DNA from: Chryseobacterium artocarpi
Lineage (GTDB): Bacteria; Bacteroidota; Bacteroidia; Flavobacteriales; Weeksellaceae
Direction of reading: 5' to 3'
Assembly (NCBI RefSeq): GCF_001684975.1
Contig: NZ_MAYH01000012.1
Span: 718,242-782,241, forward strand
DNA length: 64,000 nt
The position numbers and the translations under genes are program-made. This document shows, piece by piece, positions 24,811-33,054 of the stretch. The notes under the pieces are model-generated. The model ran no database searches. It was given only the letters and a program-made list of their open reading frames with translations, and had not been told where the DNA came from. The stretch's first letter is position 1, and each line of letters starts with the position of its first letter.

Positions 24811-25817
24811 GAGTTCCAGTTGATTGCATTTTTGCGCATTAAATAGATGAAAATAGGGGCTCCGATGATCATGGTAAATACACCGATCGGAATTTCAAAA
24901 GGCATTACAGTACGGGAAAAGTCATCAATCAGTAATAAAAAAGTTCCTCCAATGCTGATATTTGCCCAAACGGTAATATTGTTATTCGGTCCAAAGATCA
25001 TTCTGCTGATGTGAGGTACAATCAATCCAAATAAACTGATAACCCCGACAGCGGCAACGGACGAAGCTGTAATCATTGTAGCGACTGCCATCAATACAAG
25101 TTTCAATACGGTAGGATTTACTCCGACAGCCATTGCTTCATGGTCTCCTAAAGCTAAAAGATTAAGTTTCCAGCGAAGGATAACAATTACAGATAAACCG
25201 ATAAGGATTGGAAATACAGCGGTATGAACTTTCTGCCATGAAGCCGTATGAAGATTTCCCATTGTCCATTGTACAATTGCCTGTAATTTATAAGGATCGC
25301 TCAGGTATTGAAGAACCGTCAGAAACGCGGTAAATACTCCGGATACAATCATCCCCGAAAGCACCATACTTACGATAGAAGTTTTAGCTCCGGTATACGA
25401 GACAAGATAAGTGATCACTACAGCTGCAACCCCAAAAATAAAGGCTGAAACATTTACTGCCATTACAGGAAAAAGCATTGCCAATGCGGCTCCGAACGCA
25501 GAACCGGATGAGATTCCTAAAGTAAAAGGGTCAACAATCGGGTTTCTGAAAACAGACTGCAAAACACCTCCGGCAGAGGCTAGAGAAGCACCCACCAGAA
25601 AGGTAAGCACAATTCTGGGTAAACGCACCTGCCATAAAATGGTATGCAAACTTCCCTGTAGCATTGCTTCATCTTCTGAAATTCCCAATTCCAGAGCGAT
25701 ATGATGAAAGAGTTCCCCAAAACCAATATTCTGACTGGAACCTATAATCAATGAGATCAACACCAACAGAGCAGGTAAAATGATTAAAAGGAATATTGTA
25801 TTAAAGCTTTTCATCAT
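24807..25817 (-). CDS. FecCD-family ABC transporter permease
   Basis: This 336-residue inner-membrane subunit has about 10 helices. Conserved FecCD features are visible: 'LPRIVLTFLVGASLASAGGV' near 64-83, 'GLIVPHISRMIFGPN' near 268, and the EAA-like coupling loop. It forms the homodimeric channel for substrates delivered by the binding protein encoded immediately upstream. The family carries ferric chelates, haem, cobalamin and, in Helicobacter, nickel. Start and stop codons overlap with its neighbours, showing tight operon packing. Confidence 0.93.
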   Translation of the reverse strand: MMKSFNTIFLLIILPALLVLISLIIGSSQNIGFGELFHHIALELGISEDEAMLQGSLHTILWQVRLPRIVLTFLVGASLASAGGVLQSVFRNPIVDPFTLGISSGSAFGAALAMLFPVMAVNVSAFIFGVAAVVITYLVSYTGAKTSIVSMVLSGMIVSGVFTAFLTVLQYLSDPYKLQAIVQWTMGNLHTASWQKVHTAVFPILIGLSVIVILRWKLNLLALGDHEAMAVGVNPTVLKLVLMAVATMITASSVAAVGVISLFGLIVPHISRMIFGPNNNITVWANISIGGTFLLLIDDFSRTVMPFEIPIGVFTMIIGAPIFIYLMRKNAINWNS

Positions 25818-26821
25818 CAGATCAGTCCTTTTTTTCCGTAGATGATTTCAAATGCTTTTTTTACATCCTGATCCAGTTGCTCCTGAGTATATTCAGGCAT
25901 ACACCAGTGACGAAGCTGCTTGGCAAATAACATAAACTTCACCGTATGCGGATCATATGGAAATGATGGTGACATTACAAATACCTGTTTGTTTTTTACA
26001 GCAGGAAGTGCTTCCAGTTCTTTAAGACTGTATACATCCGATAATTTTGAATTCCATAAAATGATAAGGTCCGGGTTCCATTTGTACATAGTTTCTGCAC
26101 TGATATTAGGTGCTTCTACCGGAACAGGGCATGCATTCTGAGCCCCGGAAAGAGTTATTGCCATATCAATAAGGCTTCCTTTTCCTGAGGTAGACATGAT
26201 GCGTCCTTTAGACCATGCATAATAGATTTTCTTAGGAGAAGTTGCCTGTGAAGTTCTCATTTTCTTTACTTCTTCCGCTACATATCCCGTGATTTCTTCT
26301 GCACGTTTCTGTTTTCCAAGTAATTTTCCTACATTTTTTAATTCATCAAGGATTTTTTCGTCATTTAAAGAAGAAAAAGTAAATACTGGAATTCCCAGAT
26401 TTTCAAGTTGATTGATATTGTCCTCATCTGTATTGAAGGTCAGGACTAAATCAGGTTTTAACCCAACAATACTTTCAGCATTACTGGATTGTCCGCCAAA
26501 AGTAGGAGTGGCAATGCTTTTATTTTTAATACGCTTATCAAGCTTGGAAAGAAAACTGTAAGTGTCTTCCATTTCATAGATCTGTTGTGGAATTCCCACA
26601 ATTTTTTCACCTGCCTGAAGCATATAAACATCATCAACAAGGGCATTGTACAAAATAACCACACGCATTGCTTCATGAGGAAGGGTAATCGTTTTACCTC
26701 TGCTGTCTGTGGCTGTAACCGCTACATTAGAGGAGGCTTCTTTTGAATTTTTAGGATTACAGCTTTGTACTATTAATATGATTACAGAAAGACTTGTAAT
26801 GAATAGGTTTTTAATTTTCAT
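25817..26821 (-). CDS. ABC transporter substrate-binding lipoprotein (FepB/CeuE type)
   Basis: The protein has 334 residues from the ATG at 26821. The frame is open further upstream, but only the start at 26821 gives a proper lipoprotein signal ('IILIVQSC', Cys 21). It is a class III (helix-backbone) metal/chelate-binding protein: 'RVVILYNALVDDVYMLQAGE', 'VGLKPDLVLTFN' and 'PDLIILWNSKLSDVYSL' are typical. It captures the substrate released by the TonB receptor in the periplasm and hands it to the FecCD permease. Its start overlaps the end of the UreE-like gene by 11 bases, so translation is probably coupled. Confidence 0.88.
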   Translation of the reverse strand: MKIKNLFITSLSVIILIVQSCNPKNSKEASSNVAVTATDSRGKTITLPHEAMRVVILYNALVDDVYMLQAGEKIVGIPQQIYEMEDTYSFLSKLDKRIKNKSIATPTFGGQSSNAESIVGLKPDLVLTFNTDEDNINQLENLGIPVFTFSSLNDEKILDELKNVGKLLGKQKRAEEITGYVAEEVKKMRTSQATSPKKIYYAWSKGRIMSTSGKGSLIDMAITLSGAQNACPVPVEAPNISAETMYKWNPDLIILWNSKLSDVYSLKELEALPAVKNKQVFVMSPSFPYDPHTVKFMLFAKQLRHWCMPEYTQEQLDQDVKKAFEIIYGKKGLI

Positions 26822-27287
26822 GTACTTTGTTTTTTGCCAGATAACGTAATGATTGATTGGATAAAAGCTGGGAATCTTTAAGATGAATACGTTCTCCGTA
26901 TCTAAAAGAAAGCTGTTCATACAAACGTCCGTCATAAGGAACTGCAAAAGATTGCCCCTGAGTCAGAAAAACCGGAAGATGCTGATTTCCGATAAAGTAA
27001 CAGAAGTCTGCTGCTTCGGCATCATTCTTTGCTGGAAAACATATGGTCAGACATGGTTTGAAATGGATCGAAGCTATTAATTTTCCGTTGCTGTATAATT
27101 GATCTCCCTGCTGCCATTCCTTCAAATTTCCCAGTCTTATTTCCAAAACCAGCCCGGATTTGGTTGTCCGGGTCAGTTTTTGTTTTTTGTTTTCAAACCA
27201 TTCGAGTTCCAGGACATCAGTATGACGATCATTCAGATGGATCGCTGTTTTCACTTCATCAATTACGATTGGCTGTATGGTATTCAT
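26811..27287 (-). CDS. UreE-like nickel metallochaperone
   Basis: This 158-residue protein resembles UreE, the dimeric urease nickel donor. The N-terminal half has the UreE beta pattern 'RTTKSGLVLEIRLGNLKEWQ' followed by 'QGDQLYSNGKLIASIHFKP'. The C-terminal ferredoxin-like half has 'CYFIGNQHLPVFL', matching the conserved GNRHxP region with the nickel-binding His, then 'FAVPYDGRLYEQLSFRYGE'. There is no His-rich tail. It lies 1 base after hypB and overlaps the binding-protein gene. No urease subunit is in the window. The family call is by pattern and is less certain than HypA and HypB. Confidence 0.65.
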   Translation of the reverse strand: MNTIQPIVIDEVKTAIHLNDRHTDVLELEWFENKKQKLTRTTKSGLVLEIRLGNLKEWQQGDQLYSNGKLIASIHFKPCLTICFPAKNDAEAADFCYFIGNQHLPVFLTQGQSFAVPYDGRLYEQLSFRYGERIHLKDSQLLSNQSLRYLAKNKVHEN

Positions 27288-27288
27288 G

Positions 27289-28005
27289 TTAAGCTTCTTT
27301 AGCAGCGCTTTCTTTTTTTAATTTTACTTTTTCTTTCAGCCAGCTACACCATTCGTCAATTCCATCTCCGTTTAAAGTGCTGATGGTCATTACTTCAAGA
27401 TTAGGGTTTACTTCAAGAGCATCTTGAGTTACGGCTTCTACAGAAAAAGGAACATACGGAAGTAAGTCTGCTTTGGAAACAAGCATCAGTTCACTCGTTA
27501 AAAACATACGCGGGTATTTCTTAGGCTTATCGTCCCCTTCAGTAGAAGCGAGAAGAGTCACACGGTAATCCTCACCCAGGTCAAAAGCAGACGGGCAAAG
27601 AAGGTTTCCTACATTTTCGATGAATAATAAATCAACACCTTCTAAATCAATATGGTCCAATGCCTGAAGAATCATCTGAGCCTCAATATGGCACATTCCA
27701 CCAGTCACAATCTGTAAGGCATTAATTCCTACCTCGCGCATTCTGATCGCATCACGCTCAGTTTCAGGATCTCCTACTAGAATTGAAATATTAAGTTCTT
27801 CAGCAAGACGTTTTCCGGTTTCCTGCATCAAAGTTGTTTTTCCTGATCCAGGAGATGAGCAGACATTGATCACACAAACGTTTTTTAAACGGTCTCTGAT
27901 GGCTTTGGCTACAAAATCATTAGCCTTTAATAAATGAAGAGTGGTATTATCACATTGAACGGAACCTACACGGTTTCCTAAACTTTTTGGATTAGCTGTT
28001 GACAT
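27289..28005 (-). CDS. hypB: Nickel-insertion GTPase HypB
   Basis: This 238-residue protein is a SIMIBI GTPase that delivers nickel to hydrogenase and, in Helicobacter, also to urease. The P-loop SPGSGKTT is at 51-58. The metal-site motif 'VTGGMCHIEAQM' is near 110, 'DLLFIENVGNLLCPSAFDLG' near 135-155, and a base-specificity-type 'SKAD' near 181. The His-rich N-terminus of some HypB proteins is missing. It is packed between hypA (1-base gap) and the UreE-like gene. No hydrogenase structural gene or hypCDEF is present in the window. Confidence 0.93.
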   Translation of the reverse strand: MSTANPKSLGNRVGSVQCDNTTLHLLKANDFVAKAIRDRLKNVCVINVCSSPGSGKTTLMQETGKRLAEELNISILVGDPETERDAIRMREVGINALQIVTGGMCHIEAQMILQALDHIDLEGVDLLFIENVGNLLCPSAFDLGEDYRVTLLASTEGDDKPKKYPRMFLTSELMLVSKADLLPYVPFSVEAVTQDALEVNPNLEVMTISTLNGDGIDEWCSWLKEKVKLKKESAAKEA

Positions 28006-28006
28006 A

Positions 28007-28360
28007 TTAATGTTCTTTTTGTTTAAAAATTACTTTTGAAATAAAGAGTTCGTTCCCCTGAACGATATTGGCAGAAGGAGTTCCGCAATCACCACAGACA
28101 AATTTGTGGTACCTGACCTGAAAGTCTTTTTTACAATGATCACAATGGGCGATAATGTCATTGACGAGAACTTCCAGTTCCATTTCCCGATAATACGGAT
28201 GATCCGTAATAAATGCATCAAACGCATTCTGGATAAGGACAGGCTGAACGTTGGAAAGTAATCCTGCCGTTACCTGAACCTGCTGAATATCTTCTACTTT
28301 GGCATTATAATGCTCTTCCAAAGTGTCAAAAATATCCTTCACTATACTTAATTCATGCAT
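28007..28360 (-). CDS. hypA: Nickel metallochaperone HypA
   Basis: This 117-residue protein starts MHELSIV; the amine and His2 form the nickel site in this family. Two zinc-binding CxxC pairs are at Cys73/76 and Cys89/92. HypA works with HypB in nickel insertion into [NiFe] hydrogenase and, in Helicobacter pylori, urease. It is the first of the packed genes (hypA-hypB-UreE-like-ABC importer-GNAT-receptor). An exported small protein lies 98 bases upstream. Confidence 0.94.
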   Translation of the reverse strand: MHELSIVKDIFDTLEEHYNAKVEDIQQVQVTAGLLSNVQPVLIQNAFDAFITDHPYYREMELEVLVNDIIAHCDHCKKDFQVRYHKFVCGDCGTPSANIVQGNELFISKVIFKQKEH

Positions 28361-28458
28361 AGCTTATGTATTTTTATGGTGAGACTGACTATCCGGGATT
28401 TTCAGATAATCTTAATAAGAATTGACTGTAAAATACTTATGATATAGCGTTTACAGAT

Positions 28459-28842
28459 TTAATTTTTTGTTGCAAATAAAGGAATGCTGATCTTTAAATT
28501 ATGAAATAAAAGATATTTGGGAAGGTGATAATGATGAGCAAATTCTGAAATAGAATTCATCATCGTGATAGAATTTAATTTTGATTCCCAGAGAAAAGCA
28601 TATCTTTCAAAAAGGGTAAAAGGTAAATCAAAAAAGATTTTATCAACATCTGAATCGTTTTCTGTAATAGATGCTATGAGTAAAGCATCATGCTGTTGAG
28701 GTGTTTCAGAAGCTTTTAATCCTATCTGATCTTGTGAAGAGTTTACATAAAGGCTACTTTCTTTGTGGTTTGCCCATCCCAACATTGTTGTTAAAACCAG
28801 GGTAAGCAGAAAAGTAATTGATATGTAAAGAGACTTCTTCAT
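28459..28842 (-). CDS. Small exported protein upstream of hypA
   Basis: The protein has 127 residues from the ATG at 28842. The longer frame from 28908 puts 22 basic residues before the signal and would span a -7 box, so the shorter start is preferred. An N-terminal hydrophobic segment ('SLYISITFLLTLVLTTMLGW') acts as signal or anchor. The rest has no family I recognise. The C-terminal part has a His cluster ('EFAHHYHLPKYLLFH'), which could bind metal. Being just ahead of hypA on the same strand, it may be the first gene of the nickel operon. Function unknown. Confidence 0.65.
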   Translation of the reverse strand: MKKSLYISITFLLTLVLTTMLGWANHKESSLYVNSSQDQIGLKASETPQQHDALLIASITENDSDVDKIFFDLPFTLFERYAFLWESKLNSITMMNSISEFAHHYHLPKYLLFHNLKISIPLFATKN

Positions 28843-28850
28843 CGATAGGG

Positions 28851-28858
28851 CAAATTTA
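28851..28858 (-). promoter_or_regulatory. Candidate -7 box ahead of the nickel-type operon
   Basis: TAAATTTG on the minus strand fits TAnnTTTG, 8 bases before the ATG at 28842, so the leader would be nearly absent. No TTG lies at standard spacing. No other consensus box was found between 28361 and 28458. Confidence 0.35.
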
Positions 28859-28908
28859 CACCTTTTGCCATTTGTTATTCTTACCAAAAACCTTTTAAAA
28901 ATGTTCAA

Positions 28909-29296
28909 AATCAGGACTGAATTGACGTGGTGGAATAAAGTTTTTTATGATTTTTTTATTTTTGTTTTAATTTTTATTTTTCTGTAAATCAATTGTTTGT
29001 GTTTTGTTTTGTTATGGGTGATTAAATCTTAATGCTTTACAATAATGTTGAAAAAAGTGTCTTTGTAATTTTAAAAGACATGTAATCTAATCGTTAAAAA
29101 ATATCTATAATATAGGGATTTGGATTAAAATTCTGGAAATTTTTTCAATGAGATATTGTCGTAAAAAATGATTGATTTTGACGATTGATTTTTAGTTATC
29201 CTTGTCAAGGTTATAAACCTTGACAAGGATAATAATAGTTTGCGAAATGGGACGTAGAACAGGAAAAGTCGTGCTTGGGTTGAATCTTAGATACAA
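28909..29296. other. AT-rich intergenic region with a perfect palindrome
   Basis: No gene is seen. The region is mostly A/T runs. It includes a perfect hairpin at 29196-29232, listed separately. Confidence 0.5.
29196..29232. repeat. Perfect 17-bp hairpin, nested palindrome
   Basis: TTATCCTTGTCAAGGTT (29196-29212) and AACCTTGACAAGGATAA (29216-29232) pair perfectly around ATA. Each arm contains the near-palindrome CCTTGTCAAGG, so the element can also fold as two small hairpins. Neither strand has a T tract after it, so it is not a standard terminator. It resembles REP-type elements. Confidence 0.75.
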
Positions 29297-29854
29297 TTAT
29301 AATTTCGAGAAATAATCTTCTTCAAGAATAGCATATTCATAATTATCACTCCAACCACTTTTTAATGGTAGAAGTTTTCTGCGGTGAGCTTCCCTTATCA
29401 TTCCTGATTTTTCCATGACTTTATAAGATGCAATATTATCAATAGCGCAACCAGCTTCAATTCTATGCAGTTTTAGCTCTTCAAAACCAAATTGAATGAT
29501 TCTTTCTACTGCTTCAGTTGCATAACCTTTTCCCCATATTTCAGGACTTAGCTTGTACCATATTTCCGCATTCTTATAATGAGGTTTAATAATATCAATG
29601 CCAATAATGCCAACAAAGGTATTATCAATATTGGTTTCTATTAAAAAAGTGAATTTTTTACGGGTTTCTTCAGTTTTAGTTTCTGATTTCCAGTTGTCTA
29701 TAAGTTTTTGAGTTTTGTTTTTATCATTAGAATAAGAAGTAGGATTGAATATTGTGCTTTCAGGTTTTTGTAACATTTCATGTACATTATGAAGATCACT
29801 TTCTTTGAAGGCACGTAGAATAAGTCGTTCAGATTCTAATATTAGGGTGTTCAT
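29297..29854 (-). CDS. GNAT-family N-acetyltransferase (RimJ/RimL-like)
   Basis: This 185-residue protein opens with 'LILESERLILRAFKESDLHN', the hallmark of RimJ/RimL-type acetyltransferases. It has the acetyl-CoA motif 'IWYKLSPEIWGKGYATEAVE' near 115-134 and ends with 'GMIREAHRRKLLPLKSGWSD', all characteristic of the subgroup. Such enzymes acetylate ribosomal-protein N-termini or small molecules; the target here is not known. It stands alone. Confidence 0.9.
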   Translation of the reverse strand: MNTLILESERLILRAFKESDLHNVHEMLQKPESTIFNPTSYSNDKNKTQKLIDNWKSETKTEETRKKFTFLIETNIDNTFVGIIGIDIIKPHYKNAEIWYKLSPEIWGKGYATEAVERIIQFGFEELKLHRIEAGCAIDNIASYKVMEKSGMIREAHRRKLLPLKSGWSDNYEYAILEEDYFSKL

Positions 29855-29932
29855 TTATAATTTGTTTTCTCTGTCTAATCTAAGGAATAATTAATGGGAT
29901 ATTTTTTGTGATCTCTTTAAATTGACTTGCAG

Positions 29933-30109
29933 TTAATTTAAAATTAAATACAAGAACCTTCCAAAACTCTTTCCAGCTGTAAATATCATTAAGGCTGAAA
30001 TGGCAATCAATACAATTCCGAAAGTAGGATTGTTTTTGGATTTTTCAATTAAAAACGGTAAAACTTCTTCCGCTTTCAATTTTTTCAATTGGTTAAAAAG
30101 TTTTCTCAT
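29933..30109 (-). CDS. Small single-helix membrane protein
   Basis: The protein has 58 residues from the ATG at 30109. The longer frame to 30181 adds 24 residues without membrane character. A basic amphipathic N-terminus (MRKLFNQLKKLKAEEV) is followed by one hydrophobic helix ('FGIVLIAISALMIFTAG') and a short basic tail. No family was recognised. The size and charge pattern are typical of genuine small membrane proteins, but no homologue or function can be named from the sequence. Confidence 0.5.
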   Translation of the reverse strand: MRKLFNQLKKLKAEEVLPFLIEKSKNNPTFGIVLIAISALMIFTAGKSFGRFLYLILN

Positions 30110-30271
30110 ATTATTCTGTTTATCAATTAGTAGAAGATGATCAGGATTTGTTACAGTGAATCGGAAGCTGTTATAAAACAAGATGCTTATTGCTGTATGT
30201 TTAAAATTTTTACATGTTTAAATAATACAATTTATCAGCTCTTTTCACGAAAATGAATAGTCTTTCTCTTA

Positions 30272-30299
30272 TTGATGATTCGTAAAGTCTCTATATTTG
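30272..30299 (+). promoter_or_regulatory. Promoter of the methyltransferase gene
   Basis: TTG at 30272-30274 is separated by 17 bases from TATATTTG at 30292-30299, matching the Bacteroidota consensus. The ATG at 30336 is 36 bases downstream. Confidence 0.55.
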
Positions 30300-30335
30300 A
30301 ACCAGATAATACATTGTAATGTTTTATAATGTCTA

Positions 30336-31148
30336 ATGAAAAAGAAGAAGAATATGCAAGAAGAAAAAATTGACTTTTTACACCATAATGAATCCGCCTG
30401 GAATAAACAGGCATTGGAAGAGAATGAGTGGTCTCAAGCAGTAAGTACAGAATTGATCAATGATGCAAAGGAAGGAAAATGGGAAGTTCATCTTACCCCC
30501 AAGCCTTTAAATAAAGCATGGTTAGGAGATGTAAAAGGTAAGAAGATCTTATGTCTGGCATCTGCTGGAGGGCAACAGGCTCCGGTATTGGCGGCAGTAG
30601 GTGCTTCTGTTGTAGTTTTTGATATTTCGGAAGAACAATTGAAGCAAGATGAGCGTGTGGCAGATCGTGACGGATTATCTTTGAAAACAGTTCAGGGCGA
30701 TATGAGAGATTTAAGCGCTTTTGAAGATGAATCATTTGATATTGTATTCCATCCCATATCCAACCATTATGTGGAAGATGTAAATCCTGTCTGGAAAGAA
30801 GCATACCGGGTTTTGAAAAAAGGAGGGATTTTACTGGCAAGTTTTTTCAATCCTGTTGTTTTTGTTGCTGATCGTAATCCTCAGGATATAGCAGACGGAA
30901 TTATTAGACCAAAATATACTTTGCCTTATGCTGATATTAAAGATTTAGATAAAGAACAGATAGCTAGAAAAATAGAAAATCAGGAAGCATTGGTTTTCGG
31001 ACATACACTTTCTGATCTCATCGGAGGGCAGTTAAAAGCAGGCTTTGTTATTGAAGATTTTGAAGAGGAAATGCAGCCTCATCCTAGATTTTTAATTGAT
31101 CAATATTTACCAACCTTTATCGCAACGAAAGCCGTTAAATTAAGATAA
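30336..31148 (+). CDS. Class I SAM-dependent methyltransferase
   Basis: This is a 270-residue protein (264 if the second ATG at 30354 is used; both lie close to the promoter and the choice is open). The SAM-binding motif I is 'KKILCLASAGGQQAPVLAAV' near 70-89, the acidic motif II 'VVVFDISEEQL' near 93, motif III 'ESFDIVFHPIS' near 135, and motif post-I 'AYRVLKKGGILLASF' near 155. The core fold is that of UbiE-like small-molecule methyltransferases. The substrate is not predictable. It appears monocistronic. Confidence 0.88.
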   Translation: MKKKKNMQEEKIDFLHHNESAWNKQALEENEWSQAVSTELINDAKEGKWEVHLTPKPLNKAWLGDVKGKKILCLASAGGQQAPVLAAVGASVVVFDISEEQLKQDERVADRDGLSLKTVQGDMRDLSAFEDESFDIVFHPISNHYVEDVNPVWKEAYRVLKKGGILLASFFNPVVFVADRNPQDIADGIIRPKYTLPYADIKDLDKEQIARKIENQEALVFGHTLSDLIGGQLKAGFVIEDFEEEMQPHPRFLIDQYLPTFIATKAVKLR

Positions 31149-31174
31149 TCCGTTTCCTTTATATGATAAAGAAA

Positions 31175-31224
31175 AAATCGAAGATTTATCGGGGAGTTCC
31201 TTGATAGACCTTCGATTTATATTT
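31175..31224 (+). terminator. Possible terminator after the methyltransferase gene
   Basis: AAATCGAAG (31175-31183) pairs with CTTCGATTT (31210-31218) across a 26-base loop and is followed by ATATTTT. The large loop lowers confidence. Confidence 0.45.
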
Positions 31225-31289
31225 TAACCCAAATTCCCGGAATTATCCCTATTTTAGACGGCTAGAAACAGATAGCGTTGTCATTTTCA

Positions 31290-31868
31290 ATGGATAAATC
31301 TTCAATTAATAATTATTTTCATTCTCTATTCAGTATAAAAGATGAAGTGGTGGAAAAAATTACGGAAACCTTCAATCATTTTGATTTAAAGTCAAATACA
31401 ATTTTGCTGGATCAGAATACCGTAAGTACCAAGACCTATTTTTTGGAAAAAGGTTATGTTCGTTCCTATCTTTTAAATGAAGATAATGAAGAGATTACAA
31501 CCAATATCTATGCAGCACCTTGTTTTGTGAATGACTTTTTATCGTTTTTCAGGCAGCAACCTACAAAAGAAATTTATCAGACCATCACAGATTGTACCTT
31601 TTGGGAAACAGGCTTAGAAAATGTACAGTATAATTTTCATAATATTCCTGAATTTAGAGAATTTAGCAGGCTTCTTTTTGTATTAAATTATTACAATATT
31701 CATGACAGGCTGATTGAAATGGCGAGTCAGAAGGCTTCTACAAGGTATTTCAATCTGATGAAAAAAGATCCGGATATTTTTCAGCACGTTCCTTTAAAAG
31801 TCATTGCATCTTATCTTGGAATAAAAGACAGTTCACTGAGTAGAATTAGACGGGATATTAATAAGTAA
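31290..31868 (+). CDS. Crp/Fnr-family transcriptional regulator
   Basis: The protein has 192 residues from the ATG at 31290. A TTG at 31278 would add only four residues. The N-terminal cyclic-nucleotide-binding-like beta roll (about 15-115) has 'VSTKTYFLEKGYVRSYLLNE', typical of the Bacteroidota Crp/Fnr group without conserved cAMP contacts. The C-terminal winged helix (about 145-192) has 'LKVIASYLGIKDSSLSRIRR'. Regulators of this type sense varied signals; the target is unknown. Its start is 141 bases after the methyltransferase stop codon, with a possible terminator in between. Confidence 0.88.
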   Translation: MDKSSINNYFHSLFSIKDEVVEKITETFNHFDLKSNTILLDQNTVSTKTYFLEKGYVRSYLLNEDNEEITTNIYAAPCFVNDFLSFFRQQPTKEIYQTITDCTFWETGLENVQYNFHNIPEFREFSRLLFVLNYYNIHDRLIEMASQKASTRYFNLMKKDPDIFQHVPLKVIASYLGIKDSSLSRIRRDINK

Positions 31869-32092
31869 TGTGTGGAAGTGGAAATGGAAATATGGAGGTT
31901 GGAAGCTACTGCCAGCCTAGTAATTTCCTGTAATTTTTGATTTAAACGCAGGGCACGCTAAAAATTGAACTCTTAGCGTTAAAGAAAATTATTCAGGCTC
32001 CTTTTATATTTTCTACTTTTAAATAATCATTTCTTTTCATTTGTCAAGTGATAGATTAAAATATGTCATTCATCTTTGTCAAAAATAATTTC
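31869..32092. other. Intergenic region with GGAAG-rich and palindromic tracts
   Basis: There is no gene in this gap of about 220 bp. Immediately after the Crp stop codon a GGAAG/GGAAAT-rich tract runs to about 31910. A weak inverted repeat (CGCTAA...TTAGCG) lies near 31953-31977. A similar GGAAGCTAGC...GGAAG tract follows the gene that ends at 49357. Confidence 0.35.
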
Positions 32093-33028
32093 ATGAATAA
32101 AAAACATATTGTCGTTGTAGGATTAGGGGGTGTAGGAGGATATTTTGGGTTTAAAATTAATCAGGAGAATGAAGTTTCCGGAAAATATACTGTTTCTTTC
32201 GTAGCAAGAGGAGCAACCTATCATAAAGTAAAAGAAAACGGATTGGTTCTTATTTCACCAGAGCATCCAAATGATAGAACTTTTCCTAATGTTATCGTGG
32301 AAAATATAAGTGATCTTAAAAAACCTGATCTTGTTTTGATTTGCGTTAAAGAATATGATCTTGAAAATGTATGCAGACAGCTTGGGAAGGTTATTACAAA
32401 AGATACTTTATTGCTCCCGATGATGAATGGCGCAGATATTTATGACAGAATCCGAAGAATACTTCCTGATCATGTTATTTTGCCAACCTGTATTTATGTA
32501 GCTTCTCATATTAAAGAAAGAGGAACCGTAGAACATAAAGGAAAAGCTGGAAAAATGTTTGTAGGAAGAGATCCTGAACATTTCTCAAGCGATATAAAAT
32601 GGATAACAGATTTGCTTCAGGAAAGTAAAATTGATTTTGATTTTAAAGATAATTCTCTGGCAGATATCTGGACGAAGTTTTTCTTTATTGCAAGCTTCGG
32701 ACTGGTAACAGCAAAGCATAATTCATCCATTGGAACAGTATGTACTGATGAGCAGCAAAAAAATGAAGCAACAGAAATAATGAAGGAGATAAAACTGATC
32801 TCTGATAAAAAAGAAATTCAACTTCCTGAGGATATTATAGAAAAGACATTTGAAAAAGCTTCTACATTTCCGTTTGAAACTCCAACATCTTTACAGCTGG
32901 ATATTCATTCCGGGAAAAAAGAAAATGAATTGGAGTTGTTTGCCGGAGCTATTCTAAATTATGGAAAAGAGCTTACTCTTGAAACTCCTTTTACCCAAAA
33001 GATCTATAATGAGATTAAAGGAAAATAG
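32093..33028 (+). CDS. Ketopantoate reductase family protein (PanE/ApbA-like)
   Basis: The protein has 311 residues from the ATG at 32093; the in-frame ATG at 32063 adds 10 residues before the Rossmann fold and is less likely. The dinucleotide motif GLGGVGGYFG is near residue 9. A 'VKEYDLENVCRQL' segment and the PanE C-terminal helical domain ('WTKFFFIASFGLVTAKHNSS', about 205-224) are visible. The family reduces 2-dehydropantoate to pantoate for coenzyme A, but many paralogues act on other 2-oxoacids. With no pan genes nearby, the substrate is left open. Confidence 0.85.
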   Translation: MNKKHIVVVGLGGVGGYFGFKINQENEVSGKYTVSFVARGATYHKVKENGLVLISPEHPNDRTFPNVIVENISDLKKPDLVLICVKEYDLENVCRQLGKVITKDTLLLPMMNGADIYDRIRRILPDHVILPTCIYVASHIKERGTVEHKGKAGKMFVGRDPEHFSSDIKWITDLLQESKIDFDFKDNSLADIWTKFFFIASFGLVTAKHNSSIGTVCTDEQQKNEATEIMKEIKLISDKKEIQLPEDIIEKTFEKASTFPFETPTSLQLDIHSGKKENELELFAGAILNYGKELTLETPFTQKIYNEIKGK

Positions 33029-33054
33029 GTAAGAGAAATCAAAAAGATATTATA

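Noticed and set aside
27289..28360. Hydrogenase maturation locus
   Set aside because: Only hypA and hypB are present. There are no hypC-F and no hydrogenase subunits, and the neighbours are a metal importer, so a hydrogenase reading is not supported.
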